The notes under the pieces: generated by a model | Told to the model about the DNA's origin: nothing | What the model saw: the letters and a program-made list of their open reading frames with translations, nothing else | Databases searched by the model: none | DNA from: Salipiger bermudensis | GTDB taxonomy: Bacteria > Pseudomonadota > Alphaproteobacteria > Rhodobacterales > Rhodobacteraceae | Assembly (NCBI RefSeq): GCF_019801965.1 | Contig: NZ_JAHVIA010000004.1 | Coordinates: 434,001-498,000 of the forward strand | DNA length: 64,000 nucleotides | Direction: 5' to 3' | In this document: positions 56,117 through 64,000 of the stretch, one piece after another | How positions within the stretch are numbered: the first letter of the stretch is position 1 | Layout of the letters: each line of letters begins with the position of its first letter | Translations under genes and position numbers: made by a program

Positions 56117-57430
56117 CTACGCCCCTGCAGCCGCGCGCCGCGGGCGCGTGTCCCTTGACGGCAGCCGTGCCTCGGCGGCGCGGGCGTGGCCTTCCATGCC
56201 CTCGGCCCGCGCGATGCCGGCGCTGGCGCGGGCGAGATCCGGAAGCGCCGGTGCTTCGACCCGCTGCCAGGTCACGCATTTCAGGAATTTGTGAACCGAG
56301 AGCCCGCCGGTATAGCGCGCCGCGCGTCCGGTCGGCAGCACATGGTTCGGCCCCGCCGCCTTGTCGCCGAAGGCCACCGTGGTCTCGGTGCCGAGAAACA
56401 GCGAGCCATAGGCGCTGAGCCGCCCGCGCCACCACTGGAGATCGGCGGCCTGCACGTGCAGGTGCTCGGGGGCGTAGAGATCCGCCTGTACCGCCATCGC
56501 CTCGCGGCTTTCCGCCAGCATGACCTCTCCGAGCGCGTCCCAGGCCTCGGCGGCGGCGCTGCGGTTGGGCTCGGGCAGGGTGGCGATGATGCGGGGCACC
56601 TCGCGCAGCACCGCCTCGGCCAGCGGCCTGTGGGTGGTGACGAGCCAGACCGGGGAAGTGCCGCCATGCTCGGCCTGGCTGACCAGATCGAGCGCCACGG
56701 TGCGCGGCGAGGCGGTGGCGTCGGCAAGGATCATCGAATCCGTCGGGCCCGCCACCATGTCGATGCCGATGGGCCCGAAGAGCTGGCGCTTGGCCTCGGC
56801 CACGTAGGCATTGCCGGGGCCCACAAGGATATCGGCCTCGGGCAGGCCGAAGAGCCCCAGCGCCATCGCCGCCACCCCTTGCACCCCGCCCATCGCCAGC
56901 ACCCGGCCCGCGCCGGCCACGTGCATGGCATGCAGGATCGCCGGGTGCGGACCCTCCGGCCCGGGCGGCGTGCAGGCGATGACGTGCTCGACCCCGGCGG
57001 CGCGGGCGGTGGTGATGCTCATCAGCGCCGAGGCGATATGGGCGTAGCGCCCGCCCGGCACGTAGGCCCCGGCGCAGCCCAGCGGGATCAGCCGCTGCCC
57101 GGCAAAGAGGCCGGGGCGGAGCTCGGTCTCGAACTCGGTGACCGACGCGCGCTGCGCCTCGGCGAAGGCGCGGATGTTGGCGTGGGCATAAGCGATATCC
57201 TCGACCAGCGTCAGCGGCAGGCGACGCTGCGCGGTGACCAGCGCCTCCGGCGTGATCTCGGGCGCGCCATCATGGCCATCGAGCCGGCTGGCATAGTCGC
57301 GCGCCGCCTCCTCGCGCCCCGCGCGCAGCCGCGCGAGCATGATCGCCACGGTGTCGGAAATTTCGGCGGCGCTTTGCGGCGGCAGGCCGGGGGCGGGCTT
57401 CAAGTGCTGTATCGGAGAGGCTTGGGGCAT
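56117..57430 (-). CDS. Histidinol-dehydrogenase-family enzyme (HisD/HpsN-like)
   Basis: This 437-residue NAD-dependent, zinc-dependent dehydrogenase has PLGCAGAYVPGGRY, LVGPGNAYVAEAKR, the Gln and His of SQAEHGG, the catalytic Glu-His of APEHLHV and the His of SVHKFLK. These are the zinc and catalytic positions of HisD. The substrate-binding stretch GPTDSMILAD and its placement next to a divergent LysR gene, away from other his genes, suggest a catabolic paralog such as the sulfopropanediol dehydrogenase HpsN. Biosynthetic HisD cannot be ruled out. Confidence 0.8.
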   Translation of the reverse strand: MPQASPIQHLKPAPGLPPQSAAEISDTVAIMLARLRAGREEAARDYASRLDGHDGAPEITPEALVTAQRRLPLTLVEDIAYAHANIRAFAEAQRASVTEFETELRPGLFAGQRLIPLGCAGAYVPGGRYAHIASALMSITTARAAGVEHVIACTPPGPEGPHPAILHAMHVAGAGRVLAMGGVQGVAAMALGLFGLPEADILVGPGNAYVAEAKRQLFGPIGIDMVAGPTDSMILADATASPRTVALDLVSQAEHGGTSPVWLVTTHRPLAEAVLREVPRIIATLPEPNRSAAAEAWDALGEVMLAESREAMAVQADLYAPEHLHVQAADLQWWRGRLSAYGSLFLGTETTVAFGDKAAGPNHVLPTGRAARYTGGLSVHKFLKCVTWQRVEAPALPDLARASAGIARAEGMEGHARAAEARLPSRDTRPRRAAAGA

Positions 57431-57520
57431 GGCGGCAACGCTTGACCTTGAGGGGAGGGAGTTTCACAAAAGGTGAATATCTGGGGCGCGGTGCTTCCGC
57501 GCCGGGCTGGGAGAGAACCG

Positions 57521-58489
57521 ATGGTGATGAAGGGCGTGACGCTGCGCGGGCTCGAGGTGTTCGAGGCGCTGGCGGCGACTGGCTCGGTGGCGCAGGCGGC
57601 CGAGATGACCGGGCTGAGCCAGCCCGCGGTCAGCCAGCAGATGCGCAACCTCGAAAGCGCGCTCGGCGCCGAGCTGGTCGACCACGGCCGCCGCCCGATG
57701 CGGCTGACCCAGGCCGGGCGATCGTTCCTTCTGCGCACCCAGTCGGTGCTGAGCCAGCTGCGGCTGGCGCAGAACGAGCTGACGGTGATGGACCTGACCC
57801 ATCTCAGCACCCTGAGCCTCGGGGTGATCGACGATTTCGACAATGACCTCACGCCCAAGCTCGTGACCATTCTCGCCGAGAGCATGACCCGCTGCCGCTT
57901 CAAGCTGATCACCGCGCCGAGCCACGAGATCGGCGCCGCGATGAGCGAGCGCAAGCTGCACATCGCCATCGCCGCCAGCGCTGGCGGGGTCACCGAGGGG
58001 GTGGTCGAATACCCGCTGGTGCGCGATCCGTTCATTCTGGTCTGTGCCCGCGGGGCGCTGGCCGAGGCAGGGGGCGCGGAGGCGCTGATGAGCGGCTTGC
58101 CGATGCTGCGCTACGATCGCGACCAGCTCATCGGGCGCCAGATCGAGGCCCATCTCAAACGCCAGAAGCTCGACTTCCCCGAGCGCTTCGAGATCGGCGC
58201 GCACCTGTCGCTGATGACGCTCGCGGCGCGCGGGGTCGGCTGGGCGATCACCACGCCGCTGGGCTACATGCGGGCGGGGCGGTTCCACGACCAGATGGAG
58301 GCGCACCCGCTGCCCTTCAGCCCGTTCGCGCGCACCATCTCGCTCTTCGCCGCCGCCGACTGGAGCGACCGGGTGCCGCGCGACGTGGCGCGCACCATGC
58401 GGAAGCTGGTCTCGGAGCTGGTGATCGAACCGGCGCAGCGGCAGCTGCCCTGGCTCGACGACGATTTGCGCGTCCTGGTCGGGGAGTAG
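57521..58489 (+). CDS. LysR-family transcriptional regulator
   Basis: This 322-residue regulator has an N-terminal winged helix-turn-helix (GSVAQAAEMTGLSQPAVSQQ, residues 20-40) and a substrate-binding domain with the usual two lobes. ATG 57521 has GGAGAG six bases upstream. It diverges from the HisD-family gene with 90 bases between the starts, the normal arrangement for a LysR protein controlling its neighbour. The inducer is unknown. Confidence 0.9.
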   Translation: MVMKGVTLRGLEVFEALAATGSVAQAAEMTGLSQPAVSQQMRNLESALGAELVDHGRRPMRLTQAGRSFLLRTQSVLSQLRLAQNELTVMDLTHLSTLSLGVIDDFDNDLTPKLVTILAESMTRCRFKLITAPSHEIGAAMSERKLHIAIAASAGGVTEGVVEYPLVRDPFILVCARGALAEAGGAEALMSGLPMLRYDRDQLIGRQIEAHLKRQKLDFPERFEIGAHLSLMTLAARGVGWAITTPLGYMRAGRFHDQMEAHPLPFSPFARTISLFAAADWSDRVPRDVARTMRKLVSELVIEPAQRQLPWLDDDLRVLVGE

Positions 58490-58619
58490 CGGGGCGGAGA
58501 TCGGCGCGGGCGGCATCGGGCGTCCTTTCTCCGGCGAGAAAGGGCGCATTTGCCGAACCGATCAAGCCTGCGCCGCGTCCTTTTCGGAAACGGCCCGCGC
58601 AGTTTCGGTTTTCGTGAAA

Positions 58620-59387
58620 CTATTGCCCGGTGGCTGCCAGATAAGCGCGCACCGCCGCCTCGAATTCGCGCGGCTTCTCGGCATGCAGCCAATGGCCTGC
58701 GCCGGGGATCTTGGCGAAACGCGCCTCGGGGAACAGCGTCTTGATGCGGGAGCGGTACTCGGGCTTCACGTAGTCGCTCTCGCCACCCGCGAGGAACAGG
58801 GTGGGGCCGTCGAACTGTCCGCCGATCTCGGGGAAGCCGATGATCTTGGGCATCTCCTCGGCCAGCAGGTCGAGGTTGAGCTTCCAGCGCTTCTCCTTGA
58901 TGTCGAGCGACTGGGTGAAGAACGAGCGCAGCGTCGGCTCGGGCACGTGCCGGGCGAGCTGGTCATTGGCATCCGAGCGCTTCTCGACCGCATCGAGATC
59001 CACCGCCCGCATCGCCTCGATATACTGGATCTGGCTGTGGTCGTAGGCCACCGGCGCGATGTCGGCGAGGATCAGGCGGTTGACCAGCTCGGGCCGGGTC
59101 AGCGCCAGCACCATCGCCGCCTTGCCGCCCATCGAGTGGCCGAGCACATCGGCCTTGCCGCCATGCGCCTCGATCACCTCGGCCAGATCGCCCGCCATGT
59201 CCTCGTAGCCATGGCTCTCGGTCCAGGGCGAGTCTCCGTGGTTGCGCTGGTCGACGGCGATCACCTGTCGCTCGTCCGAGAGACGCTTGGCGATGACGCC
59301 CCAGTTGCGGCCCGAGCCGTAGAGTCCGTGAACGATGAGAAGCGGCGGTTGCGCACCCTGGGTGCCGTGCAGGATCGTGTTCAGCAT
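58620..59387 (-). CDS. Alpha/beta-hydrolase, YbfF-like esterase
   Basis: This 255-residue hydrolase has the oxyanion/lid start IVHGLYGSGRNWG, the nucleophile elbow LGHSMGGKAA, FLAGGESDYV carrying the acid region and the C-terminal GAGHWLHAEKP with the catalytic histidine. The order matches short-chain acyl esterases of the YbfF type. No operon partner is evident. The gene reads towards the LysR gene, and its start lies 122 bases from the start of the next gene. Confidence 0.87.
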   Translation of the reverse strand: MLNTILHGTQGAQPPLLIVHGLYGSGRNWGVIAKRLSDERQVIAVDQRNHGDSPWTESHGYEDMAGDLAEVIEAHGGKADVLGHSMGGKAAMVLALTRPELVNRLILADIAPVAYDHSQIQYIEAMRAVDLDAVEKRSDANDQLARHVPEPTLRSFFTQSLDIKEKRWKLNLDLLAEEMPKIIGFPEIGGQFDGPTLFLAGGESDYVKPEYRSRIKTLFPEARFAKIPGAGHWLHAEKPREFEAAVRAYLAATGQ

Positions 59388-59509
59388 GGCCCGTTTCTAG
59401 GAGAGGGGCGGGGCAAAGGGAATGCCCCTGTTGCCGATCCGCGCGGTTTGCCCGGCGCCGTGGCAACGCCCCCTTGCGCCGCGCTGCGGTTTCGGGAGAT
59501 CTGTGGCCC

Positions 59510-59890
59510 ATGTCGATGGATGGCGCACAGGAAACCAAGGCCGCGGTGGCGCGGCTCGACCGGCTCTTCGAGAGCCGGCTCAAGCTCACGCGCGGCGATT
59601 TCGGCGCCCGCGCTGCCAAGGCGCGGCGGCGGCTGCCGCACAAGCTGCGCAAGGACCTGGCCCGGATCCTCGAGGCGCGGCGCTTTGCCGATCACCCCAA
59701 GCTCGCGCGCACCCTCGACGCGCCGTCGATCCGCGCCGCGGCAGGGCGGCTCGAACGCCATCTACAGGCCGTCGACCTGGCCGCGCAGCGCCGGGCGCGG
59801 CTGCTCAACCTCCTCGCCAGCGTGATGGCCGGGATCCTCGTGGTGGTTGCGCTGGTGGTGATGGTGCTGCGCTGGCGCGGCTTCGTCTGA
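59510..59890 (+). CDS. Small basic protein with C-terminal membrane anchor
   Basis: This 126-residue protein is not recognised. The first 95 residues are helical and strongly basic (ARAAKARRRLPHKLRKDLAR), and residues about 98-120 form one hydrophobic segment (LLASVMAGILVVVALVVMVL). This suggests a tail-anchored inner-membrane protein with a cytoplasmic, perhaps nucleic-acid-contacting, domain. ATG 59510 has a GGGAG site about a dozen bases upstream. It converges with the Nudix gene. Confidence 0.7.
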   Translation: MSMDGAQETKAAVARLDRLFESRLKLTRGDFGARAAKARRRLPHKLRKDLARILEARRFADHPKLARTLDAPSIRAAAGRLERHLQAVDLAAQRRARLLNLLASVMAGILVVVALVVMVLRWRGFV

Positions 59891-59916
59891 TCCCGCGCGC
59901 CTGGCCGGGCGGTTGA

Positions 59917-60609
59917 TCAGTCGGGGAGCGCGGTGCCGTTGAGCCGCAGGAACAGGCTTTCCTCGTCATCGTTGCGGAAGAACGGCACCGAGGCCGGCGG
60001 GCCGTCCTCATGGGCGCGGGCGGCGACCTCGGCCAGCACCACTTCGGTGATGAACGGCATGTCGAAATCGCGCAGCGCGTCGAGCGCGATCCACTGCAGG
60101 TGGCTGAGCTCGTCCGAGGCGGCGGAGAAATCGTCGGGATCGGTGGCCAGCGCCTCGGCATCGACGAGGAAGAACCGCGCGTCGAAGCGCCGGGGCCGAC
60201 CCGGGGGCGTGATGGCGCGGAACACGAATTGCAGGCCGGAGGCGTCGGGCACGTGGCCGGTGGCCGCGAAGCTGCGCCAGTCGGCGGGCGGCTCGGCCCA
60301 GTCTCCGCGGGCGCCGAGAATCAGCCCGGTCTCTTCCCAGAGCTCGCGAATCGCGGCAACGGCGAGCGGATGTGCGAGCCCCGCGACGCTGTCTTCGCCG
60401 AGCCGTGTCTCGCAGAGCGCGGGCAGGGGGCGGCTCAACGGCACCTGCGCATCCTCGGCATCCACCGCGCCGCCGGGGAACACGAACTTGTTGGGCATGA
60501 AGGCCGCCTTGGCGCCGCGCTGCCCCATCAGGATGCGCGGGGCGGTGGCGCGGTCGCGCATCACGATCACCGTCGCCGCGTTGCGGATCGCCGTCTTGTC
60601 TTGGGTCAT
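59917..60609 (-). CDS. Nudix hydrolase
   Basis: This 230-residue protein has a split Nudix box: FPGGAVDAEDAQ early and AAIRELWEETGL about 40 residues later, so an insertion separates the first glycine pair from the R-E-x-x-E-E helix, as in the NUDT19/RppH-distant group. Substrates are likely nucleoside diphosphate derivatives or CoA esters. ATG 60609 has an AGGAG site. The next gene upstream on the same strand is DUF983, 37 bases away. Confidence 0.85.
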   Translation of the reverse strand: MTQDKTAIRNAATVIVMRDRATAPRILMGQRGAKAAFMPNKFVFPGGAVDAEDAQVPLSRPLPALCETRLGEDSVAGLAHPLAVAAIRELWEETGLILGARGDWAEPPADWRSFAATGHVPDASGLQFVFRAITPPGRPRRFDARFFLVDAEALATDPDDFSAASDELSHLQWIALDALRDFDMPFITEVVLAEVAARAHEDGPPASVPFFRNDDEESLFLRLNGTALPD

Positions 60610-60646
60610 CTCGTCTCCTGCCGGTCTTGCGGGCCGCGGCGCGGAT

Positions 60647-61117
60647 CTAGAACCCGTGCATCCGGCGGGCCCATTGGAAGCCCACGATCGCCCCTTTCAG
60701 TCTTGGCAGAAGATAGAGAGACAAGCCGATGCAGCCAACGGAGAATATGGTGATCAGGGTCAGCGGCTCCGGACGCCAGGTGGTGAAGACGATGTGCAGC
60801 GCCGGCGCCATGATGTGGCCGACGATCAGGATCGTCAGGTAGGCCGGGCCGTCATCGGCACGGTTGTGGTAGAGCTCCTCGCGGCAGACCGGGCAATGAT
60901 CGCGCACCTTGAGATAGCTGCGCAGCAGCGGGCCGGAGCCGCAATTCGGGCAGCGCCCGCGATAGCCGCGCCAGATCGCGGGCCAGGTCTCGCGCTGCTC
61001 CGCGGTATCGCCTGCGGGGGCGGGGGCGCCGTCGAGCGGCGCGGCGGCAGGGTCGGCACTCCGGGTCTCTTGATCGGCCTGCGCGGGCTCTTCTCCGGGC
61101 TGGGTCATGTCTTGCAT
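60647..61117 (-). CDS. DUF983 membrane protein
   Basis: This 156-residue protein has a disordered acidic N terminus, a zinc-ribbon-like segment with two C-P-x-C motifs (RCPNCG and HCPVCR) and two membrane segments near residues 92-112 and 117-136. This matches DUF983. The family is widespread in alphaproteobacteria and often sits near cytochrome oxidase or Nudix genes. ATG 61117 has AGGAG five bases upstream. It is probably co-transcribed with the Nudix gene. Confidence 0.87.
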   Translation of the reverse strand: MQDMTQPGEEPAQADQETRSADPAAAPLDGAPAPAGDTAEQRETWPAIWRGYRGRCPNCGSGPLLRSYLKVRDHCPVCREELYHNRADDGPAYLTILIVGHIMAPALHIVFTTWRPEPLTLITIFSVGCIGLSLYLLPRLKGAIVGFQWARRMHGF

Positions 61118-61336
61118 CGGTCTCCTCGATCCTCCCCCGAAACGTGACGAAGCATCCACGCTAACAGAACTGCGCAGATTGTCGTTGCGGCGCCATGTCG
61201 CAAAGCAGTGTGGCGCGTGCACCTTTGCTCGGCAAGCCGCGCCGTGGCGTCGGATGGCAGAGGGGCGGCACGGAAAAACGCCCGGTCGAGGTATCGACCG
61301 GACGCATTTCGATGGTCTTGCGGGGAAGGTCGGCGA

Positions 61337-61816
61337 TCAGCCTTCGGGCATCAGCACCGTGTCGATGGCGTGGATCACGCCATTGGAAGCTTCCACATCC
61401 GGCATCACGATGGTGGCGTCGTTGACCATCGGGTCGCTCGAGAGATCGAATTTCACTTCGCCGCCCTGAATCGTGGTCGCGGTCATGCCGTCGTCGAGAT
61501 CGCTCGACATCACCGCGCCCTCGATGACGTGGTAGGTCAGGATGTCGACCAGCTTGTCCTTGTTCTCGGGCATCAGCAGTTCGTCGAGCGTGCCCTCGGG
61601 CAGCGCCTCGAAGGCGGCGTCGGTCGGCGCGAGGACGGTGAACGGGCCCTCACCGGAGAGCGTCTCGCCGAGCTCGGCTGCCTCGACCGCGGCCAGCAGC
61701 GTGGTGAAGTTGCCGGCCTCTTCGGCGACGGCGGGAATGGTCTCCATGTGGTGGTCGGCGAGCACCGGGCTTGCGAGGGCTGCGGCGGTGGCGGTTGCGG
61801 CGAAGAACATTTTCAT
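61337..61816 (-). CDS. Fasciclin-domain exported protein
   Basis: This 159-residue protein has a signal peptide (FFAATATAAALASPVLA) and one fasciclin (FAS1) domain with TVLAPTDAAFEALP and, at the end, NGVIHAIDTVLMP, the two conserved FAS1 blocks. It is likely periplasmic or surface-associated and may mediate adhesion. AAAGGAA precedes the ATG. It diverges from the LysR gene at 61965. Confidence 0.9.
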   Translation of the reverse strand: MKMFFAATATAAALASPVLADHHMETIPAVAEEAGNFTTLLAAVEAAELGETLSGEGPFTVLAPTDAAFEALPEGTLDELLMPENKDKLVDILTYHVIEGAVMSSDLDDGMTATTIQGGEVKFDLSSDPMVNDATIVMPDVEASNGVIHAIDTVLMPEG

Positions 61817-61964
61817 CGTGAGGTTCCTTTCGGTTGCGCCCGGCGGGGACCATCCCCGGGGCTTGCCAAAAGAACTAGTCGCCACAGACTTTCGACTACG
61901 ACGGATTGTGAAATGCTCCATTGCAGCAGGAAACGTGAATTTTATGGAACCGTGAGGGAGCGGT

Positions 61965-62867
61965 ATGGACAGCACGGAACTGAGGATCTTCATAGCCACG
62001 GCCGAGGAGGGCAGCTTTGCCGGTGCCGGCCGCAGGCTCAAGGTCTCGCCCGCGTCGGTGACCCGCGCGATCGCGGCGCTCGAGGCGCGGCTCGAGGTCA
62101 GACTCTTCACCCGCACCACGCGGCAATGCCGCCTGACGCTCGATGGCGAACGCTTTCTCGAACGCTGCGCGCCGCTGGTGCGTGAACTCGAAGATGCGGA
62201 GGATGAGATCCGCACCGGCAACCTCGGCCCGAACGGGGCTCTCCGGGTGGCGGCGCCGCTGTCCTTCGGGCGGCGTCAGATCGCACCGCTGATCCGGGCC
62301 TTCCGACAGAAATTCCCTCAGATCTCGGTGCAGCTCTTCCTCTCGGACGAGAGCGACGACCTGCTCTGGCGCGAGTTCGACTGCGCGCTGCGGGTCGGGC
62401 GCCCGACAAAGGGCGAGTTCATCACCCGGCGGCTGCTGAAGGCACGGCGCGTGGTCTGCGCCGCGCCGCGCTATCTCGAAGACCGGCCCGCGCCGCGCGT
62501 GCCTGAAGACCTGGCCGAGCATCGCGGGATCGTGCTGATCCGCGATGGTCAGTTGCTCGACCAATGGATGTTCGAGGACGAGAGCGGCATGCGCTCTGTC
62601 AGCATTCCGACAACTCTCGCGAGCAACAGCGGCGAGGTTACGCATTGCTGGGCGCTGGAGGGTGAGGGGGTGGTGCTGAAATCGCTCTGGGATGTGCAGG
62701 AGGATCTTGCCGAGGGGCGACTGGTCGAGCTTCTGTCTGAATATAGCGCCGACAATGCCGACATCTACCTGGTTTATCCGGCGCGCCGCTACGTGCCGTC
62801 CCGGACCCGGAGCTTCATTGATTTCCTTGCGGATTCCTTTGCCGGGGCGGCCGGCCGCATCGGCTGA
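61965..62867 (+). CDS. LysR-family transcriptional regulator
   Basis: This 300-residue regulator has an N-terminal helix-turn-helix (GSFAGAGRRLKVSPASVTRA) and a LysR substrate domain. The sequence TRTTRQCRLTLDGERFLERC is typical of the CrgA/DsdC-like group. It is divergent from the fasciclin gene, with 148 bases between the starts, so that gene is the candidate target. The effector is unknown. Confidence 0.88.
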   Translation: MDSTELRIFIATAEEGSFAGAGRRLKVSPASVTRAIAALEARLEVRLFTRTTRQCRLTLDGERFLERCAPLVRELEDAEDEIRTGNLGPNGALRVAAPLSFGRRQIAPLIRAFRQKFPQISVQLFLSDESDDLLWREFDCALRVGRPTKGEFITRRLLKARRVVCAAPRYLEDRPAPRVPEDLAEHRGIVLIRDGQLLDQWMFEDESGMRSVSIPTTLASNSGEVTHCWALEGEGVVLKSLWDVQEDLAEGRLVELLSEYSADNADIYLVYPARRYVPSRTRSFIDFLADSFAGAAGRIG

Positions 62868-63004
62868 CTCTGGGCAGGCGACGACAGTGCCGCCCGGTTG
62901 CGCAAAAAAAATCTGCGACGGGAATGAGCCGCCCCCGCGTGGAAGGAACAGATCGGCGGCCGCAGGGGCGCCGGCATCCAGCGATAAACAGGAGATCGCA
63001 GCAA

Positions 63005-63703
63005 ATGACACGCATGAGCAAGCTTCTTACCGGTGCCGCCCTTGCGGTGATGGGCTCCGCAAGCCTGGCGATGGCCTTCCAGGGCCAGCCCGGTCAGCAG
63101 GGCGGCCCGCGCGAAGGCCGGGCGCCGATGATGCTCGAGATGTTCCAGGAACTCGACGCCGATGGCGACGGGGTGGTGACCGCCGAGGAACTGTCGGCGG
63201 CCGGCCCGGGAGCCGCCTTCGCCGAGGCCGATGCCAATGGTGACGGCGTTCTCGAGGGCGACGAGCTGACCGCCTTCCGCGCCGCGCAGGAGCGCCTCCG
63301 CGAGGAGCGCCGCCAGCAACGCATGGTCGAGCGGCTCGACAGCGATGGCGACGGCAAGCTGAGCCTCGAGGAGATCGAGGCGGGCAACAAGCGCGGTCCG
63401 CAGCAGATGTTCGACCGTCTCGATGCCGACGGCAATGGCGAGGTGAGCCTCGAGGAACTGGCCGCGGCGCAAGAGCGGATGCTGCAGAGAATGCAGGAGC
63501 GCCGCTCCGAGATGGGCGAGCGCGGCGGCCGTGACGGCCGCGATGGCAAGCACCAGATGCGCGCCGGCGGCTATGGCGGGCATGGTGGCAAGCACCAGAT
63601 GGGCGGACGCGGTGGCCCCGACGGCCAGCCGCAGATGCGCCCCGGTGCCCAGACCCCGCCGCCGGCGCAGATGCCCGAGTCGGCGCCCGAGGCGCAGGAC
63701 TGA
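63005..63703 (+). CDS. Exported EF-hand calcium-binding protein
   Basis: This 232-residue protein has a signal peptide (AALAVMGSASLAMA) and four EF-hand loops: DADGDGVVTAEE, DANGDGVLEGDE, DSDGDGKLSLEE and DADGNGEVSLEE. A Gly/His/Met-rich tail (YGGHGGKHQMGG) could bind metals. ATG 63005 follows GGAG; ATG 63014 is an alternative. An ECF sigma factor gene starts 97 bases downstream. EF-hand protein plus ECF sigma factor is a recurrent pairing in this family and suggests an envelope or metal-stress circuit. Confidence 0.88.
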   Translation: MTRMSKLLTGAALAVMGSASLAMAFQGQPGQQGGPREGRAPMMLEMFQELDADGDGVVTAEELSAAGPGAAFAEADANGDGVLEGDELTAFRAAQERLREERRQQRMVERLDSDGDGKLSLEEIEAGNKRGPQQMFDRLDADGNGEVSLEELAAAQERMLQRMQERRSEMGERGGRDGRDGKHQMRAGGYGGHGGKHQMGGRGGPDGQPQMRPGAQTPPPAQMPESAPEAQD

Positions 63704-63800
63704 AACGGCGGGCGGCGGCACTCTGCCGCCGCCTCGCACCGTTGCGTTGTGGCCCCGCTCGGGCTAGCGCAACTGGATGGACCGGATGCCATATGACGCA

Positions 63801-64000
63801 ATGAGCGACAGCAGTGACGAGGACCTGCTCGCGGCCTATGCGGCCGGCGAGCCCGCCGCGGCGCGGGCGCTCACCCAGCGTCTGGGCCCGAAGGCCTTCG
63901 GCGTGGCGATGCGCATGCTCAAGGACCGGGCCGAGGCCGAGGACGTGGCGCAGGAGGCGCTGCTGCGGTTGTGGCGCGCGGCGCCGGGCTGGCGCGCCGG
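63801..64000 (+). CDS. ECF sigma factor, N-terminal fragment
   Basis: Sixty-six codons are present before the window ends. The peptide shows sigma region 2 features: DLLAAYAAGEPAAARAL, then FGVAMRMLKDRAEAEDVAQE and LLRLWRAAP, matching the ECF region 2.2 D-A-E-D-x-x-Q-E core. ATG 63801 is chosen; an in-frame ATG at 63786 would add five residues. An anti-sigma factor gene is expected just outside the window, but this cannot be seen. Confidence 0.85.
   Translation, partial: MSDSSDEDLLAAYAAGEPAAARALTQRLGPKAFGVAMRMLKDRAEAEDVAQEALLRLWRAAPGWRA

Overview
The window is GC-rich, densely packed DNA from an alphaproteobacterium, most likely a marine member of the Roseobacter group (Rhodobacteraceae). 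The evidence is a complete trimethylamine/TMAO demethylation gene set of the roseobacter type, a murC-DUF2484 pair, an MmcB-family gene, a Zur regulator of the alphaproteobacterial type, and a tRNA-His with a G1-U72 pair and A73. No species can be named from this alone.

Layout. (1) 1-21355 is a methylated-amine region. It holds the end of a GMC-type oxidoreductase, a MetX-like acyltransferase/hydrolase, then tmm (TMA to TMAO), tdm (TMAO to dimethylamine plus formaldehyde), a choline-kinase-like gene, a dimethylglycine/sarcosine-dehydrogenase-like flavoprotein, an iron alcohol dehydrogenase and an XRE-cupin regulator. After a promoter-containing gap come mgsABC, gmaS and mgdABCD (the N-methylglutamate pathway for monomethylamine) and purU (one-carbon recycling). 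The dimethylamine monooxygenase genes (dmmABC) and a TMAO transporter are not in the window.
(2) 21371-31281 is a second catabolic unit. A degenerate acylphosphatase-like gene is followed by a tight operon encoding a separate Rieske protein, an oxygenase catalytic subunit that lacks its own Rieske centre, a GST-like protein, an 8-oxoguanine-deaminase-type amidohydrolase, a complete BMP/PnrA-type nucleoside or nucleobase ABC transporter and a PHP phosphoesterase. The combination resembles the NdmC/NdmD(Rieske)/NdmE caffeine N7-demethylase and suggests uptake and N-demethylation of a methylated purine. The unit is flanked by two inverted copies of an 83-bp repeat. This is the most interesting system in the window.
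(3) 31373-39209 is a fragment of the division and cell-wall (dcw) cluster: murD, two inserted minus-strand genes, ftsW, murG, murC and a DUF2484 gene. It stops before murB.
(4) 39236-44915 is a mixed region: zur with a likely operator, tRNA-His, a GNAT gene, DUF6324 and mmcB genes whose 3' ends have been duplicated, a coiled-coil membrane protein paired with a ClpP-like protein, and a candidate 6S-type RNA.
(5) 45161-50851 encodes a tripartite RND efflux system. It is followed by an outer-membrane beta-barrel gene, a DUF4168 gene and an AT-richer stretch (about 52560-53500) with a probably frameshifted small membrane-protein gene.
(6) 53561-64000 is housekeeping and mixed: lepA, a lipoprotein, a HisD-family dehydrogenase with a divergent LysR regulator, hydrolase, Nudix, DUF983 and fasciclin genes, another LysR gene, an EF-hand protein and the start of an ECF sigma factor.

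Together regions 1 and 2 describe an organism that strips methyl groups from small nitrogen compounds, releasing nitrogen and feeding one-carbon units to tetrahydrofolate metabolism.
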